A stretch of DNA of 64,000 bases from Taxawa tesnikishii (nom. ined.) (GCA_030247885.1 JAPDRO010000003.1:744001-808000), one strand, 5' to 3'; shown: positions 21,654 to 34,317, numbered from the stretch's first letter. Numbers and translations are program-made. Notes: generated from the letters alone by a model not told the origin.

Positions 21654-24600
21654 ATGAATTACCCGAAGAGCATCTTCACAGATCCTGGTAGCTACAAACA
21701 ACCAAACGGAAACCCCATTGCTCCCGCACGACAGTCCTCCTATTTCGGTCGGAGACTCAGCACACCCGAATACCAACAATCCGTCCAACAGCTGCTCCCA
21801 AAAGATCCATCTCAGACACTTTCTCCTCACCATGGCCCGGTAGCCCGTGAGGAGCCCATCGACCCTGGTACATCTGCCTCGCGTGCACGCGCAGCATCTC
21901 AGTCTGGAAAAGGGCCTGGAAACGCGCATATCGCACTTCAGCCTCCACAAACATCGACTGCTCAACCACCTGTCGTTACGAATGTACGTTTCAATATCGA
22001 CCAAGACCAGGGTACTCTCCGGTTGTGTGAAGCCGCCAGAAACTAATCATTGTTACTGCAGACGCCTCCAAGCGCAACCCGAAAGCGTCCTGCGGCCGAA
22101 ATCACTCCTGACTTCCCATTCCAGCTCCCGACCGAGCCTCCTTCTCGAAAGAAACCACGAGTGCAGCCTCGCAGTAGACATACTCTCGATCGCTTCACAT
22201 TCGCGGGGCCCTCCATCAACAATCTTCAACCGCCCTCGCCTCTTTTCTTCTCTAACACTCCGCGCCCGCGCCCTCCCCTGCCCGCTCGGTTCTCGAGTTC
22301 GGAAGCAGGAGCGAAAATGTTGAGCCAGTCGAAATCGGAAGAGAACCACGTCAAGACCGTGAGTTTGGCTAGAGGGACTATATCAACACCGAGCGTACCC
22401 ACCAGTGCGCCGTCGCGTGTGTCCAGAGACCGGTCAAGCGCCGCAAGGTCAATATCTCCAGATATGAGCCTCAAAGGCGATATGTCGGTGAGCATGCTGA
22501 GCAACATCGGCATCATTGAACTTTTGGAGCAGGACGAAAGGCCAACGATGATTGTCGATTTGGGAAATTCTGGCAACTACGGGACCGGGCCTCTCTTTCC
22601 CATGTTTACAAACTCAGCCTTGCGATCGTATCCCGCGCTTCAAGAGTTGGTGATCGGACATGCCGAAGACGAATCCCCGGATCTTCAGACTCGAAATCAT
22701 ACGTGCAGTTCAAATCGTGGCTTCTGAGTGCGGCTGTAAACGGAGAATCACTGAACGTCTGTCTGCCTTCATTCAAGTTTGCAGACATGTCATGGTCATG
22801 TTCCACACTCAGGAAGCGGCTACGAATAGTTAGCGGGACCTTCCCAGTAGAAACTCCGCAAGCTATGGGGCAAATCAAGCAGCCATTGGTCGCGCCCATA
22901 CCGGATCCGCCTTCAGTCAAGTCAGCGCCACCCGAGGAGCCTCACGATTACTTTGGGAATGCGGCGCCCCTATCAACATCCGATGGCTCTGACGGAACCG
23001 GTGACCCGCTCCCAACCACCGAGATCAGTTCACGAGATTCGGATAAGTTACCTTCTTCGAAAGACACGTCAAAGACAACCTCGGACTACTCCATAATGCC
23101 TGTGGAGCCTAATTCATCGTTAGTACTTGAGAACGCTCTAGCCGCTCGAGTAGCAGGCAATGTTGATTACTTCTTGAATAGTGGCCCTGTATCGCCCGAG
23201 ACAGCGTCGTTCGATTGGACGAGAATTCCTATTTCTGATACTATGCCTCGCCACATCCAGTTCGCCCGGAGTATCGATTGGGCATCTACGCCTCTCGGAC
23301 CCATAGGAAACTGGAACGCCGATTTGCGACAAATGTGCAATCTCATCATGGCGAGTCCTCATCCAGCAGCTATGTATTGGGGCGACGACTTAGTTGCAAT
23401 CTACAACGAAGCATACGTCTTACTCGCAGGTCAGAAGCATCCCCGACTGATGGGTCAAAGTTACAAGGACGCATGGGCAGAGATATGGAACGAGGTTGAG
23501 GAGGTCTTTGCGGTGGCGAGAAGCACTGGTGAAGCCACCATGAAAGACGATGACTGCCTTTTCATCAAACGCCATGAGTTCCTCGAGGAAACGTACTTTT
23601 CGTGGTCCATCATCCCGATGGTCGGCGAGGATGGCACGGTCATAGGGCTCTACAACCCTGCTTTCGAGAAGACGAGAAGAAAAATTGCCGAGAGACGAAT
23701 GCTTACTCTTCGTGAGATCGGAGAACGAACGGCGTCGGCGCGAGATGTGAAGGCCTTTGGGAGCAAGTTCTTGGTGCCTTGGAGTTCAATGAATACGATA
23801 CCCCGTTTGTCATGCTCTATTCGGTTGGGGACGAAACGGATAGTGACGCCTCATCGGTACACTCTAGCAGTATCCTTGGAACAAAGCTATGTATCCTTGA
23901 AGGATCCCTTGGAGTCCCTGAAGGTCACCTTGCAGCACCATCAGTTATCGAGCTCAAGACCGGATTTGAAGGCTTCGGTCCAGTTTTTCGAGAGGTAATG
24001 AAGACGGACAAGCCAGTCCTTCTCGAAGTTGGTTCGCAAGATCTCCCCACGTCGTTACTGGAAGGGATGGACTGGAGGGGATTTGGAGACCCTTGTCGAG
24101 CCGTCGTTATCTGTCCGATCCATCCCACCACTGGCGAGGCAATCCTTGGCTTCCTCGTACTCGGCGTAAACCCACGGAGGCCCTATGATGAGGATTACAG
24201 CTTGTTTGTCCAGCTGCTGAGTCGGCAGATGGCCACGTCGCTGGCTTCCGTTGTCCTTTTCGAAGAGGAAATCAGACGCGGCCAGAAGGCGGCGAAGTTG
24301 GCAGCCCTGGACAGGATCGAACTTTCCGAACAGCTTGCACAGAGGACACAAGAAGCTATAGACAACGAGACCAAATTTACCCGCATGGCTGAACTTGCGC
24401 CCGTCGGTATGTTTATTGCGGATTCATCCGGAAAGATGACGTTTTGTAACGACACCTGGTTCGAAATTTCTCGCGTGCCGCGGCAGGAGGACGCGCCTGC
24501 GGACCGATGGATGGATGCCGTTGTGGAGGAAGACAAGGCCATGGTGCAGGACCTCTGGAACGACTTGGTAATAATGAAAAAGCCGGTCTCGGGCACGTTT

Positions 24601-26382
24601 CGCTTCAAAGCTCCTTGGGAGGACACGGATGGCCAAGTCGGTGAACGCTGGGTTCTGCTCTCTGCCTACCCCGAAAAATATGAAACCGGTGCCTTGAAGA
24701 GTGTTTTCGGCAGCTTTACGGATATAAGTAAGCAAAAATGGGCGGAAGGGTTCCAAAAGCGGAGGATGGAGGAGGCAATTGAGCTCAAAAGACAGCAGGA
24801 GAACTTTATAGGTAAGAGGCTACTGCCGACGGATATAGCGGATGACTTTGCTAAAATACTGGATAGATATTACGTCGCACGAGATGCGCAATCCTCTGAG
24901 TGCAATCTTGCAATGTGCGGACGAGATTTCGACTACAATGGTCCAGCTCCGCAAGAGTCTTGCCTCGTCAGACAGCATGCCCAAGCCTGATCAGGAAAAT
25001 CCGCTCAATGACTTCATTGGTAGCACGCTAGATGCTGCGCAGACTATCGCACTTTGCGCCCAACACCAGAAGCGCATTGTTGACGACATCTTAACACTTA
25101 GTAAACTCGACTCGCAGCTTCTGCTCGTGACGCCAGTGGATGCGCAGCCCCTGACGGTCGTACAGCGCGCATTGAAGATGCATGAAGGCGAACTCCAAAC
25201 TGCAGACATTCAGCTTCGGTTCGTTGTGGAGGATTCTTACAAGAAGCTTGGGGTCGACTGGGTTCGATTCGATCCATCGCGGGTACTCCAAGTACTTATC
25301 AACCTCACGACAAATGCCATCAAGTTCACGACACCGGAAGCTAAGCGCACAATCAGCGTCACTCTCGGTGCATCCAAAGAACGGCCTTCGACCAAGGATA
25401 ACCGGATAGTCAACTACTTCCCCACTCGCAACAAGCGAACAGCGAATTTTCAGGACAAGGACTGGGGAGACGGTGAAGAGGTTTACATCCACTTTGCTGT
25501 GCAAGACACCGGCCGCGGCCTTAGTGAGGAGGAAAAGAAGCTTCTCTTCCTCCGCTTCTCCCAGGCCTCTCCACGAACTCACGTCCAATATGGGGGTTCG
25601 GGTCTAGGATTGTTCATTTCACGCGAGCTCACTGAACTGCAAGGGGAGAGATCGGAGTGGCATCGGAAGCAGGCAAGGGCAGTACCTTTGCTTTCTACGT
25701 CGTAGCCCGGAAAACCGAAGCCACCGCGGACGCCAGCGACGCTTCTGTTACTCGCAAACCTAGCGATGCCAATGGCAAGAAGGTACCCACGACAGCCAAC
25801 GCCAAAGCGGGCGCAGTGGCGACGGAAGGCCCGCGACCGACATCCGAACCAGACAAGCTTGGCGAAAGAAAGATCAAAGTGCTGGTCGTCGAAGACAACC
25901 TGGTCAACCAGCGCGTGCTGCAACGCCAACTGAAGAACCTGGGCTGTGTGGTACATGTCGCGAACCACGGCGGTGAAGCCCTCGATCAGCTGCGGCACTC
26001 GAATTTCTGGAACCATGCTAGCAGTCCAACTGACGTGGATCCGAGCAAGAGGATAGAACTCAGTGCCGTACTCATGGACCAAGAGATGCCGGTCATGGAT
26101 GGGTTGACTTGCACGAAGAAAATCAGGGAGCTGGAGAAGGAAGGAAAGCTCGTGAGACATGTGCCCGTCATCGCGGTTACGGCCAACGCCAGGAGCGAGC
26201 AGATAAAGACGGCGTTGGATGCCGGCATGGTGAGTTAAACCCCTTCAACTGCGGGAGGTGTGAGTAACGTTGAAGCTGACGCGAGCGTTCAGGATGATGT
26301 CGTTTCCAAGCCGTTTCGTATACCGGAGCTCATTCCCAAGGTGGAAGAGCTCATGGAAAAATATCCGCAGCCTCCTCTTTGA
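21654..26382 (+). CDS. Hybrid histidine kinase with PAS/GAF sensor region and receiver domain
   Basis: The gene encodes a two-component phosphorelay sensor of about 1,511 residues. Exons are 21654-21983, 22062-24811, 24867-26229 and 26293-26382. A Ser/Pro-rich N-terminus is followed by a PAS-like region (about 510-660: GPIGNWNADLRQMCNLIM, MYWGDDLVAIYNEAYVLLAG), a GAF-like region (about 680-850: NEYDTPFVMLYSVGD, VNPRRPYDEDY), a second PAS (about 880-1000: ELAPVGMFIADSSGKMTFCN), the H-box with phospho-acceptor His (ITSHEMRNPLSAI, about 1030), N-box (LINLTTNAIKF), G-boxes (DTGRGLS, GGSGLGLFIS) and receiver (VLVVEDN, phospho-acceptor Asp in LMDQEMPVMDG, conserved Lys in VSKPF). All catalytic residues are present. 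Three one-base losses (22674-22677 CCCC, 23756-23758 TTT, 25643-25646 GGGG) split the frame. The receiver would pass phosphate to an HPt protein. I cannot assign the fungal kinase group. Confidence 0.92.
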
Positions 26383-27773
26383 GCGAAGAACAAGAATACG
26401 CGACAGGTGGGAGGGGGGGGGGGGGTTTGACCGGGAGGTGATTTCCCTCCCTCCTTTTTCCATGCAACTGGATGGGATGTAGAAGGTTCGCGTCCCGAAA
26501 AGCGACTGGGGCATGTTGCGTGTGTGTGTGACAAAAAGAAAAGGGTTGGGCGTGTATGACCGACATGGACTTTTGTTCTTTTGGACATTGGGAACCGGTG
26601 TTAAAGCGGAATGCTGGCGGGAAAACCCGCATTGCAGAGAACGGCGTTCGTGAAAGGAAAGTGGGCATGGACTTGCATCGGGGAAATGTCACTTTTTTGT
26701 TTTGGTGTGTCGATGAGGTTTTTATCTTCTTGAGATCCCCCCCGCCTCCCCTTTCTCTCTTTCTTTCCTTGTTGCCATGCTTCTGGATCGTCTTTTTCTA
26801 CGCAAGTTCTAATTGAACGATCGTCTCGGCTCAGTTCGCATGAACCCGCACTCCTCCATTTGATAAATCGGTTACAACGCCTAGCCGATACACACGCGGG
26901 TTGTCGAAGGACGATCCACCTCCGTATCAGCGCTCTTTGTTTTCACTTTAGAGACAAGCTTTCCTCCCCCTTCGAAGATCACTGCATTAGCTGGGTTCGG
27001 TTGACGGGCACCCTCCACCATAGGCGGAACGAAACGTGTGAGGATGGACGCACTCGACATGTCCCAAAGGTTCGTCATTGTAGGGGAAAATCGAAAGGAG
27101 AGGGTCGCGGTAACGGCAAGAAGGGTGTATGTATCATTAGACCGCAGAGAACGGCGGAAACTGCACTAGCCCAGACGGGCGAACTTGATTGAAGGCCCCC
27201 ACCCCCACCCCATCAGCCGCAACATTCCCACCTGATTGCGAGGGGGACGAGGATGCTTGCGTTTCTCCGTGTCACGCTAGCATTCACCGCCCTCGTTGGC
27301 CTAGTTCCGGGGGGGGATGGATGTATATACACCTGCCTCTTCGGGCTTCCCTAAATCTTCCAGTGATTCGGACAGCGGAACGCCCTACAGTGTCCACAGA
27401 CTGCTTCAGCTCACTCCCGCATGTACTGCTTTCGTGGTTAGTATGAGCACTCCGCGGGTCATTGAAAGGAGAAATGCGGTTTGGTATGTCTGAGACGCTT
27501 AGGGCCTAGGGCTTGCAGTCCCACGGTACACACATTGTTCATTCCTTGGTCATCTCGCACAAAAGACACGCCTGCCCAAGTTTGTTTGTCTGTTTGGGTT
27601 TCCGTTGAAGTTTGCTTTCGTTCTTTTTTTTTTTGTTTCTTCATAAAGATATCGTAAACTTCACAACCGACTTCTAACCCTTTTTCGCCGGTCAACACAC
27701 AAGTTCTCTTTCCTTTCAGCAGCCGAGCAACGCCATCGGGCATTGGGCATCGGGCATCAGGATATCAATGCAC
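26383..27773. other. Convergent 3' intergenic region with G-run
   Basis: This 1.4 kb spacer lies between the ends of the kinase and aldehyde dehydrogenase genes. It includes a run of 13 G at 26413-26425 and a T run near 27625. No gene is recognised. Confidence 0.55.
26413..26425. repeat. G13 homopolymer
   Basis: Thirteen consecutive G lie just downstream of the kinase stop codon. Runs this long are prone to length error in sequencing. Confidence 0.9.
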
Positions 27774-29415
27774 CTACTTGCTCTTGTACACATGCATGGC
27801 ATGTGGGTTGCAGTATGCAAGAAGTCCCTGGCTTCCCCACTCGCCGCCAATACCACTCTCCTTGTGTCCGCCGAAGATGGCCTGCGGCGTTGGCTTCTCC
27901 CAGCTGTTGATGAAGACGCTGCCGGCCTGCAGCCTGCGCCCGATGCGCTCGGCATGTGCGACGTCCTTGCCCCAGACGCAGGCGCCCAGACCCGTGTTGG
28001 TGGCGTTGGCGCGGCGGATCACTTCTTCCTCGTCTGACCAGGGCTGCGTGGGTACGATTGGGCCTGTGGGGGATGTTAGCCTCTGTGTTTTCGCAAGGGG
28101 TTTGTGGAAGAGTTCTCAGGGGAGAACGTACCGAATGGCTCCTCGGCGATGATGCGGCTGTCGCTGGGCGGGTTGTCGATGATGGTGGGCTGGATGAAGA
28201 AGCCCTTGCCCTCCTCGACCTCGGGCTTACCGGCGGCGAACTTGTACCCGTTGGCCTTGGTGTCGGCGAAGAAGCCCTTGACGCGCTCGTACTGCATCGC
28301 ATTCTGAATTGGTCCGAGCATCACGCCCTCCTCGTCTGGAGAGCCGACCTTGAGGGATGAGGCGAACTTGGACATGGCCTCGAGCATTGGCTTGTAGATA
28401 TCTTCGTGGATGTAGATACGCTTGGTCGCAACACAGACCTGTTAGGAGGGGGAAAACGTCAGTACTCATGTGCTTTATGTGAGGTGGAAGAAGCGTTTGA
28501 CGTACCTGACCGGAGTTCTGGAAGGCACCCATGACGAGCTCAGGAGCGGTCTTCTCAATGTCGACGTCTGGAAGGACAACAGATGCATCGTTACCGCCAA
28601 GCTCGAGGGTCACCCTCTTCAGGGTCGTCGCGCAAGCTGCCATGATTCTCTTGCCAGTAGCAATGCTACCAGTGAAGCTAATCTTCGCAATGCCAGGGTG
28701 TTGAGTCATCCATGGACCCAGCTTGTCGTCACCGCCCAGCACCTGGACGACACCTGGTGGGAAGATCTCCTGAGCCAGCTCAATGGCTTTGAGAGAAGTG
28801 TACGGCGTGAAGGGAGATGGCTTGACAATGATGGTGTTTCCGGTCAGCAGGGCGGGAATGATTTTGCCGAAAGAAAGGATGAGAGGGAAGTTCCATGGGC
28901 AGATGGCACCAACCACACCGAGAGGCATGTAGCGGGTGGTGATGACCTTCTCGTTGTCCTCGACACGCTCTTCAGGGATGTCCAGCTGCATGTGGTGCTG
29001 GAAGAACAGCGCAACGCCCTTGACCTCGAAGCCGGCAAACATCCTCTGCATGGAGTGTTAGATGACAGCGAACCCCATGCCGTTGTTTCTACAGTTGCAA
29101 TGAACTTACCGGCTTACCCGTCTCCTTGACTAGGAGATCTGTCATCTCGTCGTTGTAGCTCATGTAGAGGTCGCAGTACTTCTGCAGCATCTCTTTCCTC
29201 TTCTCGATCGGAACCTGGCTCCAGCTCTCAAAGGCCTTCTCGGCGCTCGCGACCGCATCGTCGAGGTCCTTCTGGGTAGCAATAGGGACATCCCACAGCT
29301 TTTCGCCATTCACTGGGTTGACGCCATTGTGCTGTTCCTTGGCGCCGCGTTGCTGGCCATCGACAATGTTGTAGAACTTGTCGAAGGTGATGGTCGAAAC
29401 CTTTGAGGGAGACAT
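27774..29415 (-). CDS. NAD(P)-dependent aldehyde dehydrogenase
   Basis: Four exons (29415-29110, 29045-28506, 28438-28132, 28063-27774) give an intact protein of 480 residues, the usual length for the superfamily. It oxidises an aldehyde to the acid with NAD(P)+. Visible landmarks are the cofactor region (GAICPWNFPLILSFGKIIPA, TGNTIIVKPSPFTP, FTGSIATGKRIM), the general-base Glu (LELGGNDAS), the nucleophile Cys in FQNSGQVC split by the second intron, and the C-terminal EEPFG, NSWEKPTPQAIFGG, KESGIGGE motifs. Donors are GTAAGT, GTACGT and GTACGT. There is no peroxisomal or clear mitochondrial signal at the start (MSPSKVSTITFDKFY), so a cytosolic location is likely. The preferred substrate cannot be told from sequence; betaine-aldehyde or aliphatic types are possible. 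Confidence 0.93.
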
Positions 29416-29429
29416 GTTGCAATGTGTCT

Positions 29430-29462
29430 ATGATGACGATGATGATGATGATGATGATGAAG
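29430..29462. repeat. GAT trinucleotide repeat
   Basis: About eleven GAT/GAC units begin 15 bases upstream of the aldehyde dehydrogenase start codon, so they lie in its 5' leader or core promoter. Confidence 0.8.
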
Positions 29463-29963
29463 GAGAAGAGGAAGAAGATGAAGACGAAGAAGACGGAGAA
29501 GAAGGAGAAGGGTATCAAGGATTAAGAAACAGGGAAGGAGGAGACACAGTTGACTGGTGGGGGTGTATGTAGGGAAAGAGTAGGACAGAGTTCAGATGCT
29601 GTGAGGCGTGCCACAGTTGATACACGCCAATGGAGGGCGGCAGAGGGCAGGCTATTTGTACTGTACTTGGTCTTCTCTGCCGCCGCGCCTTGCCGAGTCT
29701 GGTCCTCTCATGGCGTTGCAGCTTAACCTCTAGCTTTGGACGAGACCGACACCACAATGCGGGGTTACGCGTTAGGTGTGGGACTCCAGTCTCGAGGAAA
29801 GGAAGGAACAGATCCAGGGTCCACCATCTATTCTCTTTCAAGCCAAAGGGCAAGCTGAACGAAGCGGCCGGGCCAAGGACGTACCGTCTTCCGGACCGCG
29901 GCCTCAGCCACTTCGCGGACACAGCAACACCGCGTTAGAACGTACTCCGCAGCAGACCCGTCA

Positions 29964-30019
29964 CCTGAACCTGAACCCAAACCCGAACCCAAACCCGAAC
30001 CCAAACCCGAACCCAAACC
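29964..30019. repeat. CCCAAA/CCCGAA/CCTGAA hexamer repeat
   Basis: About nine tandem hexamers of CCTGAA, CCCAAA and CCCGAA alternate. They resemble but do not equal telomeric hexamers; on the other strand the unit is TTTGGG/TTCGGG. Confidence 0.75.
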
Positions 30020-31366
30020 ATGGAGCGTCGTCTCATGAGACATGGACGACGTGTACTCTCTGCATGGAGTGTTGGAGCGGCGGAGCAGCCTGTGCGTGGC
30101 GGGTTCAAAGTGCGACGACACGATGGACGCCTTAGGCCCGACGATCGACCGCCCGTCAGCATGCCCTTACCGCATGGGGAAGCGCTCGAGAGCAGCCTTT
30201 TGCTGTATACCGACTCCGGACCTCACAGCATCCTTAGCTATGGAGGCAGAAACGAGAACGACACCAAGATGGTTCGTTTGGCGACTCGAGCCCGTAGCGC
30301 TGATCATGACCGTCTCCACCACTGCACCTTCCAGCTGCCTGGGCCCGGTCGCTCGGGTTCCAGACGGCTGTGCCGTACCATGTGTTGATAGCGGTCAATG
30401 GAGATGCAGCATCACACGTCTTGGCGAGCTTTGACAGAAGCCATATAATGCTGAGCTGATATGTTCTTGGATCGCAGCGCGCACCTACAAACACAGCTTT
30501 GCACTGACCTGACCCCAAAGACCCACGCAATCCGTCTCTAGTGCCCCGAGCAGCTCTGATTCCTCACGGCCCTTTGACGGACCAGTCTGGACGCATTATC
30601 CGCCCCGATGAAACGACTGGATAGTGAGCGTTGCACTAAACCCGAGAATCACTAATCAAGGTACTCGAGAGATTGTGCCAGCGCATGATCCTAACTTGCC
30701 CCGGGTTACCCGCAGACAGGTATGGTGTAAGGATTTCCATCCTACAGGATTGAGAAAGCTGCTCAGGCCACTTGTTGAGTATCTGTCTTCTTCACTGGTG
30801 CTGATTCGGCGGTCGAAAACGTACGAAGACCATCATACGAAGCCACGGCATTCTTGGCCACGTCCAGACCTTGCCCGATCAGAAACACTGAGATTACGCC
30901 TTTGGAAGCTTGCAGGCACGACCTGGCAATAGGATCCTAGATACAGTCAGCGTGGCTGCTTCATCCTCGCTCGAAAGCATGAGGATCAATGTCTGTTTCT
31001 GGGCAGATGCAGGACATCTGCCAGGAACCATGCGGCGAATACCAGATGACCTTGCTACGGTGGGAAGGTGAAGTGAACAAAGCACAGCGTGCTCAACAAC
31101 ATAACATGTTAGTAAGGACAACCAACCGGGACATATACCAGCGGGGACAGCAGGGAGCTTGTTGAAAAAGTTTGGTATACAGCATTGCATCAATCTAGGA
31201 AACGAAACGTAATATACTCATGATGCAATGCAACCACTTGCACTGAACCTTTGCCGCGCGACACTCCATGAACCCCTGAACGCCCTTTTTCCCCATACAG
31301 AAGAGGTCCCCCATCCGCAAGCGTATTCCCTTCCAGTCAAACCCGACTCATGCTTTTGTCGTCTGT

Positions 31367-32553
31367 TTAAGCAGCACTGCGCTGGTAAACACCGGCCACC
31401 ATAGCGTGATCGCGCTCGAAAGGCTCCAGAGTCAGCTGCTCCTTTGGCTTGATGCGCTCCTCCCTGAGCTTGACGACCTCGCGCGCGAAAACGGCCTCGG
31501 GCGCCGCGGTACTGTCGATACAGTTGGCCTTGATGGAAACAACAACGCCACCGCCAACCTTGAGGAAAAGGTGGGCGTTCAGTCCGACGATACGTGCTTG
31601 ATCTGGCTGGGCAACGTCTGCGAAGATGCAGTCGACCATGCCGACCAACATCCGGTACTTCAGCGGGTGACGCGCATCCTCGATGATCGGGATCACGTTT
31701 GTGCGGTGTGTCGCCATGTTGATCAGATCACGACCGGAGCGGTGGGAGAACTCGACTGCGTAAACGGTACCGGTGGGTCCGACGATATCGGCGACGTGAG
31801 AAACGGAGGTGCCGGAAGCGGCACCCAGGTAGAGGACCTTGCTGCCAGGCTTCATGTAGATGTCCTCCATACCACCAAGGATGCCTGCCGCCAACTTGGA
31901 TCTGAAGGGGTTCCATACACGGTATTCCGTCTTTGTGGTTGTGGGTGCATCACCGTTGGTTGCGTCGCCGGTGATGGAGGCTGGTGCGTCGACAGAGATG
32001 CGCTTCTCCCCGTAGACGGCCTCGCCTGGGGTCAGGTTCTTGGTGACGAGCAGGTCTTCCTTGCCGCGGGCGACGAAGACGCCAGGGTGTCTGTGAGGCT
32101 CCTGGAACAGTTGTTAGGATCCGTGACCGACGACCGAACATGGTGCGATTGCAGTGAACGTACGATGATGACTCTTGCACCACCCTTTGCTCCAGCAGCA
32201 CCTCCCCTGCCACCACCGCGACCGCCACCACCACGGCCTCCCCTGCCTCCCCTCGCGGCGCCACGTCCTCCTCCTCTGGCGCCGCCACGGCCACCACGGT
32301 CACCACCAAAGCCGCCTGTTGAGGACGTTAGCTGGAGCTCCACTTTCAAAGAAAGTCGCATTTTGAAGTGTTGTGGTTCGCGTCTTCCAGAATCGCAAGT
32401 TGCCCAAACTCATTGTATAGATGGCACAACCGCATGCGCTCTTTCCGCGACAGAGGAGGGAACCTGCTAACCTCTTGCACCACCGCGGCCTCCGCCGCCC
32501 CTTCCTCCTCTACCGCCTCCGCCGCCACGGCCACCTCTTGGAGTGAAAGCCAT
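31367..32553 (-). CDS. NOP1: Fibrillarin, rRNA 2'-O-methyltransferase of box C/D snoRNPs
   Basis: This is the nucleolar methyltransferase that modifies pre-rRNA ribose and histone H2A Gln. Exons 32553-32472, 32315-32164 and 32101-31367 give 322 residues with no break. The N-terminal Gly/Arg-rich (GAR) domain covers about residues 5-75 and is itself split by an intron. The methyltransferase domain shows [18 protein letters not shown], the SAM-binding [58 protein letters not shown] and the Lys-containing [10 protein letters not shown]. The last residues are [10 protein letters not shown]. It is transcribed head to head with RPL17 from a 264-base spacer. Confidence 0.97.
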
Positions 32554-32817
32554 CGCTGAATACGAGCAAAGATATATGCGATGGGTGTTGTGCGTTAGTT
32601 GTATGGTCAGAGTGCAGGCGACGATGGGCTTGAACAAATCCGAAGCTCTCCAGAAAGATTTCTCGACTTGCTTGCAGCGCACGGACTTTTTCGGTTGGAG
32701 AAAGGCTTGGCTTTCGCACTAGGCGCAACATCCAAAATTGAACACAACTGAACTTTTGCTCTTTCGAAAATACACGCCCAACGATCCTCCCATCGCCAAT
32801 CGACAACCACCGACAAG
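32554..32817. promoter_or_regulatory. Shared bidirectional promoter of NOP1 and RPL17
   Basis: Only 264 bases separate the two start codons, so both promoters and both 5' leaders must lie here. The RPL17 side ends in a pyrimidine/CAA-rich leader (AATCGACAACCACCGACAAG) next to the ATG. I do not see a perfect Homol-D-type ribosomal box. Confidence 0.65.
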
Positions 32818-33646
32818 ATGGTACGTTTTCTCCCCGAAAGAAAGCGGTTTGCATTCCGGCACCGTACGATTGCGCCGCCAATTGCGACCCACCGAAAATC
32901 TCGGTTTCATTTAGCGGAAATGCGTCCTTGTACTGACCCTCCCGCCCACAGGTCCGCTACGCTGCTACTCACATCGACAACGCAAAGAGCGCTCGCGCTC
33001 GCGGCTCCTACCTCCGTGTCTCCTTCAAGAACACCCGCGAGACCGCCCAGGCCATCAACGGCTGGAAGCTCGAGCGTGCCGTCAAGTACCTCGAGAACGT
33101 CCAGGAGCACAAGGAGGCCATTCCAATGAGACGCTATGCCGGGAGCACTGGTCGCACCGCTCAGGGTGAGTCTGCCAGCTGCGGGGATGCATACTTGGAA
33201 TGAAAGAAGCGGGAATACTGAGACCGGGTGAAATTATAGGCAAGCAGTTCGGTGTCTCCAAGGCCCGCTGGCCAGTCAAGAGCGCCGAGTTCCTGCTCAG
33301 CCTGCTCAAGAACGCTGAGGCCAACGCCGACACCAAGGGTCTCGACACCGGCAACCTCATTGTCAAGCACATCCAGGTCAACCAGGCCCCAAAGCAGAGG
33401 AGACGCACATACCGTGCCCACGGTAGAGTGAGTACAAACACTTTTCCAGCATCGCTACAGTCGATGTACTAATTCACTCAACAGATCAACCCCTACATGA
33501 CCAACCCCTGCCACATCGAGCTCATCCTTACCGAGGGTGAGGAGACCGTCCAGAAGGCTCCCCAGGTCGTCCACCGCGAGGAGGGCCAGCACCTCAACAC
33601 CAGGCAGCGCGCCCAGCGTTCCCGCCGCCAGATCACTGCTGCTTAA
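32818..33646 (+). CDS. RPL17: 60S ribosomal protein L17 (uL22)
   Basis: This is a large-subunit protein near the peptide exit tunnel. Four exons (32818-32820, 32952-33165, 33240-33427, 33485-33646) give 188 residues. The first exon is only the ATG, followed at once by GTACGT; introns directly after the start codon are common in fungal ribosomal protein genes. Recognisable blocks are [80 protein letters not shown] and the basic end [14 protein letters not shown]. Codon use is strongly C-ending, as in highly expressed fungal genes. Intact. Confidence 0.97.
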
Positions 33647-34317
33647 ATCAGGGTTTAGCGTGGCGTGATGGGGAGGTTACCAAAAAAACGGACTCATGGG
33701 CATGTATTCACTTTCACGGCGGGGCGCGTTTGGCTTCGAAGGATATGCTTGTCTTTCATCATGAGATATCCCAAATGAAGTCAGTCAATGCAAGTCATGA
33801 ACCATATCAAAAGTCAATTCTTCGCCATGTACGCTCTCTATAGTCGTGATGCGTCCTTCTTCAACGTAGCCTCGCCTTCGCTGCCCTTCTCGCTGATCGT
33901 GTTGTTGACCGCGTTGTTGATGCTGTCGTTGAATGCGTTTGGGTCTCGTAGAAAGCTCTCATCGCCAGAAAAACGCCTGTTGGGTAAGGGGTATCGTAAG
34001 TTGAATGTCATGTCGCGAAACAAGTGAGCAATGAGAACGCCGGACCAAGTCGACTGTCGACAGGACAAATGAAAGATTGCCGTTTCTCGGATCGCACAAC
34101 CGTCGCACTTTTCGTGTGCATGTCGGAATTCGTCAGAGCGATGGGCCGACCGGAGTGTCTGTCTCTTCCTTCTGCTGAGCGGCACAGAACGCCTCTTCCA
34201 TGTAGAAGTTCCTGCAGGCAGAAGTCTAGTATGCAGCGTTCCACATAGCGTCGTAGCGGAACAGAAAAGAGAAACGCATAGAGGGAGTGTAGAAGAACGA
34301 GACAGGAAACCGTTATC
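33647..34317. other. Convergent 3' intergenic region
   Basis: This spacer separates the RPL17 and tau55-like gene ends. I see no gene or structured RNA in it. Confidence 0.55.

Larger units (their letters stand above)
29416..31366. other. Intergenic region with simple repeats
   Basis: This 1.95 kb region contains the aldehyde dehydrogenase promoter, a GAT/GAA-rich tract (29430-29510) and a CCCAAA/CCCGAA repeat (29964-30019). Its open frames are not supported by motifs. No gene is recognised. Confidence 0.55.

Noticed and set aside
29964-30019. Internal telomere
   Set aside because: The units are CCCAAA and CCCGAA rather than CCCTAA, and well-conserved genes lie on both sides.
30020-30434. 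Overlapping plus-strand frames after the hexamer repeat
   Set aside because: Two frames overlap over the same bases without motif support; codon pattern does not favour either.
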